Assembly: GCA_051453625.1 (NCBI GenBank)
Contig: JBOZIK010000001.1
Coordinates: forward strand, 115,303,055-115,335,939
Length of the DNA: 32,885 bases
Direction of reading: 5' to 3'
From: Welwitschia mirabilis
Lineage: Eukaryota; Gnetophyta; Gnetopsida; Welwitschiales
The position numbers were made by a program, and so were the translations under genes. This document shows positions 1 to 13,020 of this stretch, piece by piece; the first letter of the stretch is position 1; every line of letters starts with the position of its first letter. Under the pieces are notes generated by a model. The model saw only the letters and a program-made list of their open reading frames with translations, searched no databases and was not told the DNA's origin.

Positions 1-62
<62 letters not shown>
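1..62. repeat. (CT)n microsatellite, truncated by window start
   Basis: An uninterrupted CT dinucleotide run of 31 units fills the first 62 bases, so the real tract probably begins before the window. The next bases (TTCATTCTTTTG) stay pyrimidine-rich. Such GA/CT tracts are common in plant intergenic DNA; nothing here ties it to a promoter. Confidence 0.97.
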
Positions 63-65
<3 letters not shown>

Positions 66-1376
66 ATTCTTTTGCTTTGGAGCTTAGATCTAACTAACTC
101 TTAAGCTTAGATGTTTATCAATCTTCAACTATCAAGGTCTTATAAATCTTCCCAAGTAAGCTCTTTATTCATATTATTCACATGATTTTCTTCTCTATTG
201 AAATGATGTGATATTTCATTCAAAAATTGTTTATGACTTTTATATAATTATGTTATAAATATTTTTTTCTCCCACTGGCTCCCACCAAGATGTCATAGTG
301 AGATTTGAGGGGTCTCTAGTGCTTGGTGATGGAGGATTACTAATGGATGATTATGGCCAAGTAACTAAGGGGTTTACTATAAAATAAATAAATAGATAAA
401 TAAATTTAGATACCTGTGTTTATTTTAGTATTATATTTTTTAATCTATTATGCCTTAGGAACATCTTATAAGGGGAAAAGTTTGATCCTCAAAACTCTCT
501 TTAGGTTAATACTCTTACATGAAAAATCCTAAGGCTCATGGTAAATGATTCTTTTTAAAGTGATTTGATTTTTCTCTCTACAATAATTTTTATTTTTACG
601 ATTTATTTTTCTTTATATAAGTAATTTATTAGTATATCCATTATTTTAATGATCTAAGTTAATATTTAACTAGTTTTAAAAAAATTATCATATTTTTACT
701 ATGGCGAAAATTAAATTTATAGAATAGAGACATAGGATAAAAATATTATATCTCAATAATTAGTAGGTATAAATTAGTGAACTTTTTTATGTAAGTCTAG
801 GATTGTGTTATTAATCGGAAAATCTAAAAATATTAATTTTGCTTTGATGGGTAATTATTTTTTAAAAAATTATTTATTAAAACATGTTAGAAAATAAATG
901 CAATAATTAGTAAGCAAGTAATATATGTTTTTATACCTATCTATCAATATATTTTAATCTTAAGCATTCTAACTTATAGGAAATTAAATAATATTTTTAA
1001 AATATCTTGAATCATTTAAAAAATGCAAAATAGTTTGAAAGTTATGGTTATTTTAGTATTGTATAGTAGGACTATAATTTTAGAAAATTTGATAGTTTTT
1101 ACCCTAATATGATAACAATAGAAATAATATTTTTATAATTCCAAGATATTTTAAGTTATATTTTGAGCAACTTATTATGTGCCTAATTTCTAAAAACCTA
1201 ATATAATTTATTTTTTGATTCATAATTAATTAATTATCAATTTTTAAGTATGATGTCTCCTTAGAGCCCAAAAATCTTATAACTAATCTTGAAAATTATA
1301 GAAAAATTATTACACAAAATTTTATAGGAAATTTGAGTATATAAAATATCTTTATATCAGTAGATTTAAGTTAAAT
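63..1376. other. AT-rich intergenic sequence, no gene seen
   Basis: Both strands carry dense stop codons and I recognise no protein motif. A short imperfect (TAAA)n run lies at 381-406. The stretch around 268-375 is less AT-rich than its surroundings but has no identifiable coding signal. Confidence 0.7.
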
Positions 1377-1484
1377 TATGCATAAGTAGAATTTATTTGT
1401 AGAAATAACCCTTTTACCTTTTTTCTTTAGTATGCATAATTAGAATTTATTTGTTGAAATAACCCTTTTACCTTTTTTCTTTAG
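1377..1484. repeat. Tandem duplication of a 54-bp unit
   Basis: Units 1377-1430 and 1431-1484 are adjacent, both 54 bp, and differ at two positions by eye (AGTAG versus ATTAG near the start, TGTAG versus TGTTG in the middle). Each begins TATGCATAA and ends TTTTTTCTTTAG. The high identity in decayed DNA suggests a fairly recent local duplication. No function is indicated. Confidence 0.95.
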
Positions 1485-4400
1485 CTTACTTTGAATGTCC
1501 ATGCTTGTAAGAGATTTCACCTTAGTAGTTTAAGTAACAAAAGTATTCTCTAGTTTATCACTTATTTTTATTAAGTTATAATATATCGATATGAAATCTT
1601 GGATAAATACTTATATCCTTATATCTTAACAATTATACTTGAGCTATACTTTCTTTTGTTTACCTTATTTTCACCAATCCATAGATATTATCATCTGATC
1701 ATAGAAGAATGTTTCTAGGATTAGAATAACTCCAAGTATGTTTTAGTCTTTTTAGTATATTATTTTATATTTTTATTATTATTAAAAAATAAAGAAAAGA
1801 GTTTATTTAGATAAAAAAGAAAAGAATATTTCCTTTACCTAGAATTTTATTATTATAATCTTAAAAAAAAAAGAAATGTTCTTGTATACTTGCTTTCTTT
1901 TTATGATTTCTATAAAATGTAGTAAATGATGATTACAATTATTATAACTAGGTAAATAATTCGTTAAATATCCATATTAGTTAGAATTGTTTGTATGCAT
2001 TTGTATGGTGTATTCATCGAATAAGAATAAATAAAGATAATCCTAATAATGTTTATCCCCACACTTGGATTTCATCATCAAAGTAAGTTGCATTGCATTT
2101 TTTCTATAATACTTTTTTGAAAATGAATTTAGTCACTACTCTTCTACCCTACCCATGTATGAACTTACTCTTGCTTAATATATTAAGCCCTTAGTATCAA
2201 TGGATTATGTTACACCTTTTGAAGATGCTTCAAAGAAGCAAGGGTTATTTATAAGTATCCCCTCATGTACTACTTGTCACTTATATTAGGGGTATATTTA
2301 AGTAAAGTAAAAGCATATGGAGCTGAGTCCAATCATGTTTGTACAGCGTAGAACCTAAAGTAGAACTAACTCACATCTAGAGAGTAGTCAAATATTGAGA
2401 TAAATTGCTATTATTTAGAGTTATAATATCTTATCATGTTGGTTAGGTATTGTCCTTAAAACTTATCCATGTATGTTGATAATAAGTTTACATCTCCTAA
2501 ACTATATACGAGATATATTTTATGTGATCGAAAACTAGGAAGAAATGAAGGACACAAGCTTATGACTTCACTATTATTTGTGAACTAAAATAATCTAGAA
2601 ATTAATTAGAGGTAAATGTACAATAATAATATGATTTGTCTTTCTTAGAATATGGAAATTTTAATAAAAGAGTAAGTAGAATTTGATCTTAGATTTTGTT
2701 ATATTTATTAGTAAAAATATAAAAGAAGGAAAAAAAAAGGTGCTTAATTAGGATAAGAGAAAAGAGGGTATCACATACATAGAGGTTGTAATCTCTATTT
2801 TAGCATAAAAGTACACCAATGTCACTTATTTAGAGTGAATTCTTAATTGTTCCTTTAAACGGTTAGTCATTGCAAAGGAGGATCTTTATGCCTTTTATCA
2901 TCATTGTCAAGATTCTAAAGAGCATCTTAAAAACTCTTTAAAATGCATTGTAAATTTGTTAAGTCATTATTATGATAAGTTAGTTATGTTAAACTACTTA
3001 CGACCTAATTATGAATAAGGTAAAATTCTTTCAAACCTGCTTGATCCTTAACCTAAGGCTTCTTATTCCTAGAAATATGACCATAGTGATGTTCTGTGTT
3101 ATATTTGTCTTTTCTAGTTTTAGGACTTCTTACCTATTTGTTATTTTTACAAATTAGATTACTTCATCTCTATTATACTAGTTGTTAGACATTTTAATGA
3201 AATTCCATATTTTTCAAAAAAAAAAATTCACATTTTCACATGGATTAATTTGCTTTAATATTAATTTGATATTTCTAATTTATTTTTGGTAAACTTAGAA
3301 TAGCAAAGGAATGAAAAATTTGCAATAGTAATTAGAAACATCAAATTATACATAGAAATAACTAAAAGAAGGAAAAATATTTATTAAATGAATAAACTAT
3401 AAGAGGTTCATAGAGAAGACAATACTTATATTTATTATGACACTTTGACCATAGACTTGAAATATCATTATGCTAAAAGCTAGGTCCTACTACATTTAAG
3501 ATCTAGTTTGTGGGATCACGAGGATACTAGGCCAATTTATCAAGGACCTAATATTCTTGTGGAAATCACATGCATTCCCTTTATCTTCAAAAACCACTTA
3601 TTTAATCATAATGGAATAACAGAACTTTTTAATAGATAATTATTCTACAAAAGTTACACCATTTAAATGGTTATTACAATGCTTAATAGATAAGAAAATT
3701 ATAGTAATAGATAAGAATTCCAAGAACAAGGATTTGGGATCATTACAACCACCTTGGTAAACTGTTTGATAAAGGAAAAACTTATTCTTTGATATTCCTT
3801 AATATTTACAAATCAAAAGAAAATTCCTCTTTATAAGCTAAATAAGGATCTAGTTATTGATTGATATGTTTGGTGTTTCTCATCTAACATTACTCATTCT
3901 AATAAAATTACCATGTATTATAATATAATTCTATGATAAATAGAATATTACCATTTTTCAAGTGCTTTAAGCTTTATGGTTACATGTAGAGATCCCTATG
4001 AGTAAACAAAATATGAGATGAACTTCTTTTTCATGCATGAATGATCAAGTAGATAAATATTTTGCCACAAACCTAAGGTTTCATTTTCTTAAGGTATCAT
4101 TTATGTCATAAAAAGCTTAATAAGTCCTTTGTAAAATGGTAAAATATTTACTAAATTTTTAGTTAATTTTAATGAATAAAATAACTATTTTTACAATTAT
4201 TTGAGGAGCATGTATTACATATCCTTTTTATCATAAGTAACTTCATTTTTATCTCTTCTAGTTCAATGTCACTCAAAATTTTACTAATAATTCCAAAAAC
4301 AAGATAAAATAGTTCTTAAATAAACTTATACCTCTCAAAACTAGAGTCCTTTTAGATAATTATAAATTCATTTTCATAGGCACTAAAATAAAAATGAATA

Positions 4401-4529
4401 CACATTTTTATGAAGTTATTTGAATTGAAGTTTCATAAAAATGATCTATTTCAATTTTTTACCTTTCTCAGTGTCATTAGTCCCTGTCAAAATATGATAC
4501 AAGTTTGACAATACATGTCTAATACATTA
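1485..4529. other. AT-rich intergenic sequence, no gene seen
   Basis: No open frame of useful length and no family motif that I can defend. The texture (patches of moderate complexity broken by frequent TAA, TAG and TGA) suggests very old transposon sequence. Short stretches around 2860-3110 translate to a stop-poor frame, but I cannot assign it. Confidence 0.6.
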
Positions 4530-4960
4530 GTAAGTCAACATAATTAGTATAATAGTTATTAACTTAGCTAATGAAACATGAAATAATATGTTTTCTTTCA
4601 TATGCAAAAGATATAATCTTTTCTATTATTAAAACATAATACAAAGTTCAATACCATTTAGTTTATTAAGTAATATTAATTTAATCAATTAATTGAAAAA
4701 ATAAGTATGATAAAACACTTGAAAACTTATATTAGTGGTCTGTCTACAAACAACTTGCTTACTTTCACATCATAAATATTATTATAATGATGATTCATCA
4801 TTAATTAATAGATCATTTAGTTATCTTATTAAAAAATTTAATATATTAGAAAGTTTGGTTTTGTATTTTTACTCCTTACTTTTGATACTCATGAAACAAC
4901 CTAATGATTTAGAATTTTACTAATACATATTATACAATTATTTCATACTTAATTCCAACA
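4530..4960 (+). mobile_element. LTR of decayed LTR retrotransposon, copy 1
   Basis: This ~430 bp stretch aligns along its length with 8917-9371 and, reverse-complemented, with 10748-11176. Shared landmarks in order are ACATAATTAGTATAA, a TTAATGAA.CATGAAATAA block, ATTATAATGATGATT, AATATATTA.AAAGTTTGGTT and a terminal CAACA. The 3' end is followed at 4961 by TGATATTATAGTATT, which matches the usual plant initiator-Met tRNA binding site (TGGTATCAGAGC...) at about 10 of 14 positions, so it reads as a 5' LTR. The 5' boundary is approximate because the first bases have diverged. An open frame at 4735-4923 lies inside the LTR and is not a gene. Confidence 0.7.
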
Positions 4961-4975
4961 TGATATTATAGTATT
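4961..4975 (+). other. Decayed tRNA primer-binding site after LTR copy 1
   Basis: TGATATTATAGTATT directly follows the CAACA that ends the LTR. It is in the right place and orientation for first-strand priming by initiator-Met tRNA, with several substitutions from TGGTATCAGAGC. The equivalent site after copy 2 is at 9372-9386 (TAACATTAGAGCATT). Confidence 0.5.
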
Positions 4976-7900
4976 ACTATGCTTTGTCTTAGTTTTATGC
5001 TTTCAAATTCCCATCACGATTTCAAACATAAATATTTTAAGATCTAGGACAATTAGATGAACTTGATGAATCATCAAATTTAGAGTTGATGGTTGAAGTT
5101 CTAGGAAGATAAATATGAAACTAATATACTCTAAGTTATCAAGATAATTATTTTATTTTAAAGAAAATTTAATAGCAAAAAAATAAGTTTCTTAATAAAA
5201 CTTTAAGAAATTTCAAAATATGGTTATAAATATTAATGAGGTAAATTATACATTTATTTGTTTTGTTAACTAATAACTGATAACTAATCATAAGTTATGG
5301 TGGAAGTTATGATTTGTTTAAAAATCATAACAGTTCATCTAACTTCAAAAATTTAAGGAGGAAGAAATAAGAGGTTATTTTCATTTAGTAACAAGACATT
5401 ACACTTGCAAAATTACAAGCAACTACTTATAAGGAAAAACTAGTTCTTATAGTTTTGTTAACTCATTTTTTATAAGAAATAAAAGATGACCCTATTAAAG
5501 ATCAATATTATATAATACTAGCTAAAATAAACAAACAAACTAGAAGCAATATCAACAAGATATAAAAGGATATGTTCATTTACAAAGTACTAAAATATCA
5601 GAAGGCATTAGAGAATAAGAATAAAATTCATCTTATAGCCGAAGAACTATGATCCTATGTTGTGAAAAGATAAACAATGAAATTAACATTAATATAATAT
5701 ATCAAGTAGGCATCCTAAAGGTATTTTATAAACATCTACTAAAGTGCCAATTGATGAAGTTATGAAACTAGGAAGGAAATTAAGATAAATGTCATCAACT
5801 ACCAAAGTGTTAAGTTCAAAGAATAAAATAATGTATGAAGTTATAATTGCCCCTATGTTGAAATAACAAGATATTATTTTCACCTCCTTACTTTTTAAAA
5901 TACTATTAAAGTGAAACAATGTTTATGTTATCACATTGTTTTTTCTTTAACACATAGTATGGATGTATACTTAAGACATATAATTTTCAAAATTCATATC
6001 AAAGCCTTTACAAGATTTGGTAATAGATGACTGAAGAATTATTTTAAATTCATATGATAAAATATATAAAATGAATCTATAAAATGTCAAATTTAGTATT
6101 TTAATTTTAAATTTCTCATTTAATTAAATCTTTAAAAGTTTAAAACATCATGCTTATAAATTCTTGTAAGTTTTATATTTTTTATATTTTTCCTCTATTC
6201 TTTAAGTAACTCCATTATTGCTACTCTACAAACTACTTAAAAACTATGTCTTTGGAATTTTATTTTCCAATTTTCTTTATAGTTTTTCTTTTTATCTACT
6301 TTATGTGTAACTATACTACAAATCTAATGGAACTTTAATGCATGATGATAAATTAAAAGAAAGATATATGAAATATTCTCCTTGCTAAATTTTACAATAT
6401 TATTAAGGAATTACTAGTAAACATTCATTTGTTACCTTACGTTAGCTTTACCAAACATCTATTACTAAGTATATGACATATTATAGCATTACTAAAAGAA
6501 ATTAAAAATATAAACGGATAGGATTAGATTACTTTAGGTAGATGCTAACACTTGACAAACTAGAGAAAATTCATTTACACTTTTGGCTTAGTTCTTATAT
6601 GGATGAATCCATTATTACACAGAATTAATCACATTTTAAAAGATATAGAATAATACTTGAGCTATTTTATCTCTAACTATTAGTAAAACATTAACCATCG
6701 AGTTTAGAGACATAAATATGAATCTATCCTATAAGAAGAAAGATATGATATATATATTACCTAAAGTATGTTAGAAATGGGTGTACTACTAGGCTAAATG
6801 AGACATCTTCTTCATAGACTTTTCTTCATTTTATAGAGGATTAGTGGAGTATATAAATTTGATAAGAATAAATCCTTGTAAACATTCCCTACATGTTTGT
6901 GGCACAAAATTTATTTCCTTCTCCCTCCTATAAAAATGAAAGAGATTATTTTATCTATTTCATTTAGACATGGGACATGCATGCACATCTCCTAAGATAA
7001 ACTTAAAAATAAAATGTCATTACACCACAATGTAAAGTTATAATATATAGCAACTTTATTGAAGAAAACACCATTAGAATATAGGTATGTAGTATACTAG
7101 TTATAAAATAGATTCCTATATTTTCCTATAAATTAAAATCTAGTTCTAAATCCTAAACTACCAAAGAGTAATATAAATAAAACTATAAATTTATTAAATA
7201 GTTCACCTAGGTTCCTGTTTAAGCAAATCTTACTAATAAAGATGATGAAGTTAAGGATTAGAATAAAGAAAGATGTATAACAAACTCCATTAGGTTTTTA
7301 ATTTAAGCATATTATTTTATTTAGTTCTTTATTAATACTAATTTTTAAGGAACTTAAATTGTCAAATAAGAAAAACCTATTTTCTTGAGATAACGCATCA
7401 AACCAGGTGTAATACTATTTGGAGAAAAGGAAAAGTGATCCTTATAATAGTGATAAAATTAAAAAAATGCAATCCAAAGCATTAAGAACATTTATGTTTG
7501 ATAATTTAATGCACAAGAAATTCAATTTTAGTTTATGCAGAAAGTCAAAGCCACTTTGAAAATTTTATCATACCAAGTGAAACAATGTAATTATACTTAT
7601 GATTATTTTTATAACATTGTTTCTAGCATAGTTTCATAAGTTTTTACCAAAAATCCTGTGAGATATATTAAAGTTACAAAATAATTTGTTGGAACTAAAA
7701 ATTAAGAAATTGTATAAAAGCTACTATGTTCATGGATTAGGGTCTAGATGAAAATAAAGTTATAAGAGGTAATAACCTTTTGAAGTAATACTAGTGCAAG
7801 AAGTCTTAAGAAACTTTATACTATACTTATGAACTCAAGATGAAAAAGATAAAAGAATTAATAAAATAAAAATCAGGTACAATGTGTCTAGAGTAGTAAA

Positions 7901-8916
7901 ACCAATAGTTTAAAAAAGATTTCGAGAAGACTAAAAAGGAAATAGAAGAACCTTGCCTAAAATTTGATGAAGCTTTTGAAAAATATAAAACAAAGGTCTA
8001 AACTATAGACATTCATAACAAAGAGGAATTACAAACAACTAAAAGGATAATAAAGCACTCTAATATCAACTAAATAAAGCATAATTCTAGTTTTCTCTAC
8101 TTAAAGGGGAGATCAATCAATTTTTTAAGAGAAAGATGAAAAATTAAAAGTACTTAATTAGGCATAAAATAACATTAAAACTATTAATGTTAAAATTAAA
8201 ATATTATGTTAAGATTAAGTTCTAAAACAAGTAGAACCTTCTAAGTATATGTAAGTTGAAGAACCTAAAGAGAGTATTGAAAGAGATGATAAACTAGCTA
8301 AACTAGTTAGTTAAGAAACTACCGACACACTAGATCTTAAATACATGATGTAATAACTACTAAGACTAATGATGTAAAATTTGATTACATCAAATGAACT
8401 TTTTCTCTATGTTTTCACCATCTAGAAATGTAATTTTTTCAAAGTAATTAAAATAAAACACTGTAATAAATATTTATGTTTATATTATAATTTTATCTAG
8501 GGATGAAACAAGCCCTACCATGAAATAAATAATTAAACATAATATGAGATCTTCCAAAAAGGGAAATAATTTTGATGGCTAAAGAAATCATTTTCTATTT
8601 TAAATGAAAGAAACTGAAGCTAAATTATTGAAGTAAGATTAAGTAATAAAAATGGCTATCCATTAAAATAATACCTTAAGATAAAAGAACATACTTAAAG
8701 AACTAGAAGTAATAAAGTTTTTAAGACATTTCTATCTTACTAATTCTTAAAATAAAAATAGAAAAAAATAATTTTAAAAATGATAAACCAATTAGAATAA
8801 AGGCAAATTAAATCAAAACAAGATGAATCAAAAGATGAATACAAAACCAAGTTAAATGAATTCAAAAACCAAGATAAAATTATGAAAAAGGAAACCAAGT
8901 TAAAATTGAAGAAGAG
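4976..8916 (+). mobile_element. Presumed interior of LTR element between copies 1 and 2
   Basis: The interval is bounded by two direct LTR copies about 4 kb apart, so it is probably what remains of the element interior plus later insertions. Most of it has stops in all frames. The only protein-like trace is at about 7438-7860. The last ~180 bases are A-rich with repeated AACCAAGTTAAA-like words, and end in AATTGAAGAAGAG just before the next LTR, which could be a polypurine tract. Minus-strand open frames at 5689-5919 and 8740-9048 look like chance frames in A-rich sequence. Confidence 0.45.
7438..7860 (+). pseudogene. Possible Ty1/copia gag remnant
   Basis: With frameshifts and stops ignored, the plus strand gives KIKKMQSKALRTFMFDNL near 7456-7515, then YELKMKKIKE near 7826-7860. 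These resemble the 'KAL..I...L' and closing 'YE.K.K' segments of copia gag (UBN2-type) domains. The spacing is only roughly right and the aromatic-rich start of the domain is not seen. The orientation agrees with the LTR direction. This is inference from short motif matches. Confidence 0.3.
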
Positions 8917-9371
8917 TGTTATCAAATTAACATAATTAGTATAACAATTATTAATTTGGTTAATGAAGCATAAAATAACATGTTTTATTTCATATCTAGT
9001 GGATACACCTTTCACATTAAAAAAATAAAATATAAAGGCAAAGATCATTCATTCAATTAATGTCAATTCAACCAATTGGTTAAGTAGAGGAATTTTGATG
9101 AAATACTTGAAGTTACACACATCTATATTACAGACTTAGACAAATGGTTCACTCATGAGTCACCTACCTAGTCTCATGACAAAAATATTATTCATAATGA
9201 TGATTTATTATTAATTATTAAATTAGTTAATTATTTATATCAAACACTTAATATATTATAAAGTTTGGTTTTACCTTTTTTACTTCTTATTTCTACTACT
9301 CATGTAATAACCTAAAGCTTTAGGATTTTATCTAAACATTTTATAAACACCTTCTATAACTATTTTTAGCA
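8917..9371 (+). mobile_element. LTR of decayed LTR retrotransposon, copy 2
   Basis: It begins TGTTATCAAATTAACATAATT and aligns with copy 1 to the end; the terminal block is followed by TAACATTAGAGCATT at 9372, a decayed initiator-Met primer site. It shares with copy 1 the ATAATGATGATT and AAAGTTTGGTTTT blocks. It could be the 3' LTR of the element starting at 4530 (a purine-rich stretch precedes it), but the primer-site-like sequence after it means it could equally be the 5' LTR of a second element. A tandem LTR-interior-LTR-interior arrangement would explain both. Confidence 0.7.
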
Positions 9372-9386
9372 TAACATTAGAGCATT

Positions 9387-10747
9387 ATTATGCTTTATCT
9401 CCCTTTCACATACAAAAATTCCTAATGTGGTAAAGCTAAGATTGGTATAAAATGTGTTTATTCTACCACTTCAATTATGTAATTTTACATTTTAATTGGT
9501 TTAGAAATTCTAAGTCATATTCTTATTAATTATCACTACTAATTAACCTAATACTCATTTTAATAATATGATGACACATAAAGTGATAGAGGAGAGAAAA
9601 TAAGAAAAAGAATAAGTATAACAAGATTACATAATAAATTCAAGAAAAATGTACAGCATAGGCACATAAAGTTATAAAACTTCTTTAATAATAAGAAGGT
9701 GAAAAATGAATCTGACTATTCAAAGTTTTATACATTAGTTATGGACTTGTTACATGGGATTTTAATACACTTTTATAAATTTGATTTAATTTTGCCTTAA
9801 CTTGATCCAGTAAGATATTTATTACTAAATCATGTGAAGTATGCTATGTTGATTATAGAAACTATACTTCATTAATACACATGTGTATTACTTATTGAAG
9901 AAAATATATATAAGATGACATCAGCAATGCTTTATCGATAATGTTTTGGAAAGTAAGTTGAAGGAAATAAGGTCTACATATTTTTTCCTTGAGGAAAACA
10001 TTAATTTTTATTTTGTTTTAGTCTATGAACATAGCATTTTGATCACTTAAAAAATTTACTCTTATTGAACAAGAACAACATTGCCTTAATTATGCTATTA
10101 TCTTTTCGATTTTATAGCTTTATCACTAAGTGTTTTAAAAAATGTTTGTAGAGCATATCTAACATATGAGATTTGTATATCCTATCAACTTTAGTTTTAA
10201 TGGTTTATTATTCCACAATATAAGAATGCTCTTCTTTGGCTATCATATGGAATTAGTTATTATTTATTTGATGCTTCATGATATTTGGGTGTTTTATATT
10301 TAGAAGACTCCTTCTTAATCATATTGATATTCATTTTAGTATTCCTAATTTGTTACTTTAGTTTTATTAACTTAGATTAAAGGGCATTAATCTTCAGCAG
10401 GGTTATCTTTTAATTTTATTAAAATAAAAATCATAAAATATTCTAAATACTAACTTATTTTGGGTGGGTTACTTTCACCTTTATAACTCTTGAAATGTTA
10501 ACATTAGGTACAAATGATCTCAGTTCTTTCTTCTTATAACGTCTTAATATAAGATGAATCATTATGATAGCAATTCAAATCATAATTAAAGTTTGTTATC
10601 ATTAGTTAATAAAATAAAAAATTATTTCAGTTTATTAAGTAGTTAAAAATACCTATTCTAACTCTTATTTTGGAGTTTCATTAATGGACTTCAATTATGT
10701 TATCACTTGTATTTTAGGACCAAACCATTTGTTCTGACTTGTTATCA
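9387..10747. other. AT-rich interval between facing LTR copies, no gene seen
   Basis: This 1.36 kb lies between plus-strand LTR copy 2 and minus-strand LTR copy 3, so the interiors of two elements should converge here. Only unreadable sequence remains, and no gag or pol motif is visible. A 7-bp perfect inverted repeat (GTTCTGA/TCAGAAC, 10731-10751) sits at the primer-site edge of copy 3. Confidence 0.5.
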
Positions 10748-11176
10748 GAACTTGAAATAGATATACTTTGATAACATATTTTATATCATAATAGATGTCT
10801 AATTATTTCATGAGTAGAAGAAGGAAGAAAAAGAGAATTATACTTTTAATACATTTCAAACTTTATATAAGTAAAAATTAAAAATAAAACATTATTTTCA
10901 ATAATTATTTAGATAGGTAATTCATGGGTGAACTAGTTGCTTAAGTATTGAACTTAGGCTTGGGTAGCTTCAAGTGTTTTGTTACATTTTGTTTGACTCT
11001 AAAATGTTTCATCTTATGATCTAAGAAATTTAACTAAAATGAATGATCTTCATTTATATAGTATTTTATGAGGTAGAAAGATCTGTATATTTTGGACATA
11101 AAATAAAACATGTTATTTTATGTTTTCTTAATGAAGTTAATAATTTATTTGAGTTAATTTAATTAACTTATTAACA
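10748..11176 (-). mobile_element. LTR of same family, copy 3, inverted
   Basis: Reverse-complemented, this block aligns with copies 1 and 2: AAAACATGTTATTTTATG at about 11105-11122, the GGTAATTCATGGGTGAAC stretch at about 10917-10934, AAACTTTATATAAG near 10858, and TCATGAGTAGAAG near 10808. Its length (~429 bp) agrees with the other two. In element orientation it is followed by TGATAACAAGTC, a weak primer-site match. Both ends are placed by alignment only, to within about 10 bp. Confidence 0.6.
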
Positions 11177-12289
11177 TTCATATTTAGGTGTTTTTAAAAA
11201 AAGGAAAAGCCAAAAAAGAATGGATAAAACTATTTAATATTCATATCAAGTACACAAAGGAGTTGAAAAATTAAAATATTTTAAAATATCAAGTAATTAA
11301 TAAACCTTAATAAAAAATATAATAAGAGATGTTTTATTTTATGAATTACATGCATTTGCTAGAGATTCTTAAAGATAATAATTCAAAATGCTATAGTTTT
11401 TACTTATTACAACATTATATTATACTAAACTACCATCATGGTAGATCATGAAGGAGTTTGAATGGGATTTAATGCTTAGATAATAAAAGTACTAATCTAT
11501 TAGATCCTTCTAAACCTTTAAATATCAATTAAATAGTAGTATCAAGAGATATTAAATAGATAAAGGAAGTACTAATTAATTAAAATAATTAAGCATTATT
11601 TGAGAAGTTTTATTTAAGTTTTTAAAATTACCCTAGAAAATCCCTTAACTTACTAATCTAAGATAGAAAATAAAATGATTTCTTTTTAATGCCATCACCT
11701 AGCTAACCTAGGATTTCTATTAACAACTAGTGCTAGAGAGAAAGGCAACCACTAAGGAACAATTCTTAAAGGCAATTGCTAAGGAAAAATTCTTTGAAGT
11801 AAGGATGAAATTAGAATTATGTTCTTTCACTTGATGAAAGAAATCATAATTTTCCATGAGCATGAAATGCTTCTAAAGACATGTATGCCTAAGAGATTAA
11901 GATTCTAAGGGGAAAATCTAATGAAGAAAATGTATTCCTTTTTAGAAAGATAAATTAATAAGATAGGTTTATTATGGTCTCAACTATAAAATGATTCTAC
12001 TAAAATGATTTATTTATAAGTGCTAAAATAAACATTTGGATATAAACATTAGAACTTATTTGAAAACGTTAGAAAAACGTAAATTAAAATATCCTAAGTA
12101 ACTTAATAAATCCTTGATGTAATTTTGTTGACAATCATGTGAAATATTTGAATATCAGTTCTAACTATTAATAGGATGAAAGGAAAAAAAATTGACATGA
12201 ATAATAATAAACATGTATAGAAGAAAAATAGATTTACAAACTAGATATTTTCATGTTGGAGATAAATATTTGCCTTTTCATGAAAGAGG
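11177..12289. other. AT-rich intergenic sequence, no gene seen
   Basis: Stops are frequent in all frames and no motif is recognised. The segment around 11690-11880, with words such as GGCAACCACTAAGG and GGCAATTGCTAAGG, has a short internal repetition but no coding signal. Confidence 0.6.
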
Positions 12290-12409
12290 GTATTTAAAAG
12301 AAACAATGATTTCACTTTTTAGTTTATGTCCTTTTAAAGGATAAACAATGGTATTTAAAAGAAACATGATTTCACTTTTTAGTTTATGTCCTTTAAAGGA
12401 AAAACAATG
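12290..12409. repeat. Tandem duplication of a ~60-bp unit
   Basis: Units 12290-12350 (61 bp) and 12351-12409 (59 bp) both run from GTATTTAAAAGAAACA to AAACAATG. They differ by two single-base deletions and one or two substitutions. The near identity points to a recent slip or unequal exchange. Confidence 0.95.
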
Positions 12410-12689
12410 GTAGAAGTAGAAGGTCAAACACAGACAGGTTACATAGGCTTAGCAGTTTACTATAATTCTTTAGCCACATCATCTAGTATATAATAGCTCT
12501 CAAATATAATTGAATCTACTTTTACATAATCTACGACAAACTCATCACCCACTCTATTATGGTCTCCACTTTAAATTGTAGAAGAAAAATGTCAAGAAGA
12601 TCAACACTTGTAAAAAATATCACATGCATGTGAGGATTCAAAATGTATATTAGACTAAACATGAGCCACCATTAAGAGAAAGAGGTGAT

Positions 12690-13020
12690 AGGTGAAACAA
12701 GGCACATAGGTCCATAGGCCATAGGTCAATCTAGATCCATAACTACATAAACAAAATAAAAAATTAGTTTTTAAAAATTTTTAAAACTCAAAAAAAGAAA
12801 AGTTTTAGAAGAAGGCTAAAACGTTGTCACACAAAGAGCAAAAGAGGAGGGGTAAAAAGAAAAAAAAAGGAAGAGGCCTAAAAGAGGGCCGATAAAGCAT
12901 AAGATTCCAAGTAGAGATGGAGGTCATGAAAAGCTCAAATAGCCTCAAGAGTAAACCAAAAACTCTAAGGAACTCTCTAAATCTCTGATGCCACTTATTC
13001 AAAATCAAATGAGAAAGAAC
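12690..13020 (-). mobile_element. 5' leader and primer site of an LTR element (family 2, copy 1)
   Basis: The block TCTCTGATGCCA (12982-12993) is the reverse complement of a plant initiator-Met primer site with one change in the CTCTGATACCA core. It is preceded on the plus strand by a purine-rich leader containing GAGGCCTAAAAGAGG. The same order (AGGTCAATC, A-rich spacer, AAGGCTAA, GAGGCCTAA, purine-rich, AAATCTNTGAT) recurs at 28831-29218, so these are two 5' ends of one family. The LTR should extend to the right from about 12995 but its far end is not visible. The open frame at 12805-13008 is in the leader and shows no known domain. Confidence 0.6.

Noticed and set aside
8740-9048. 102-codon minus-strand hydrophobic open frame
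   Set aside because: It crosses the edge of LTR copy 2 and is the complement of A-rich sequence, which automatically yields Phe/Leu/Ile-rich translations.
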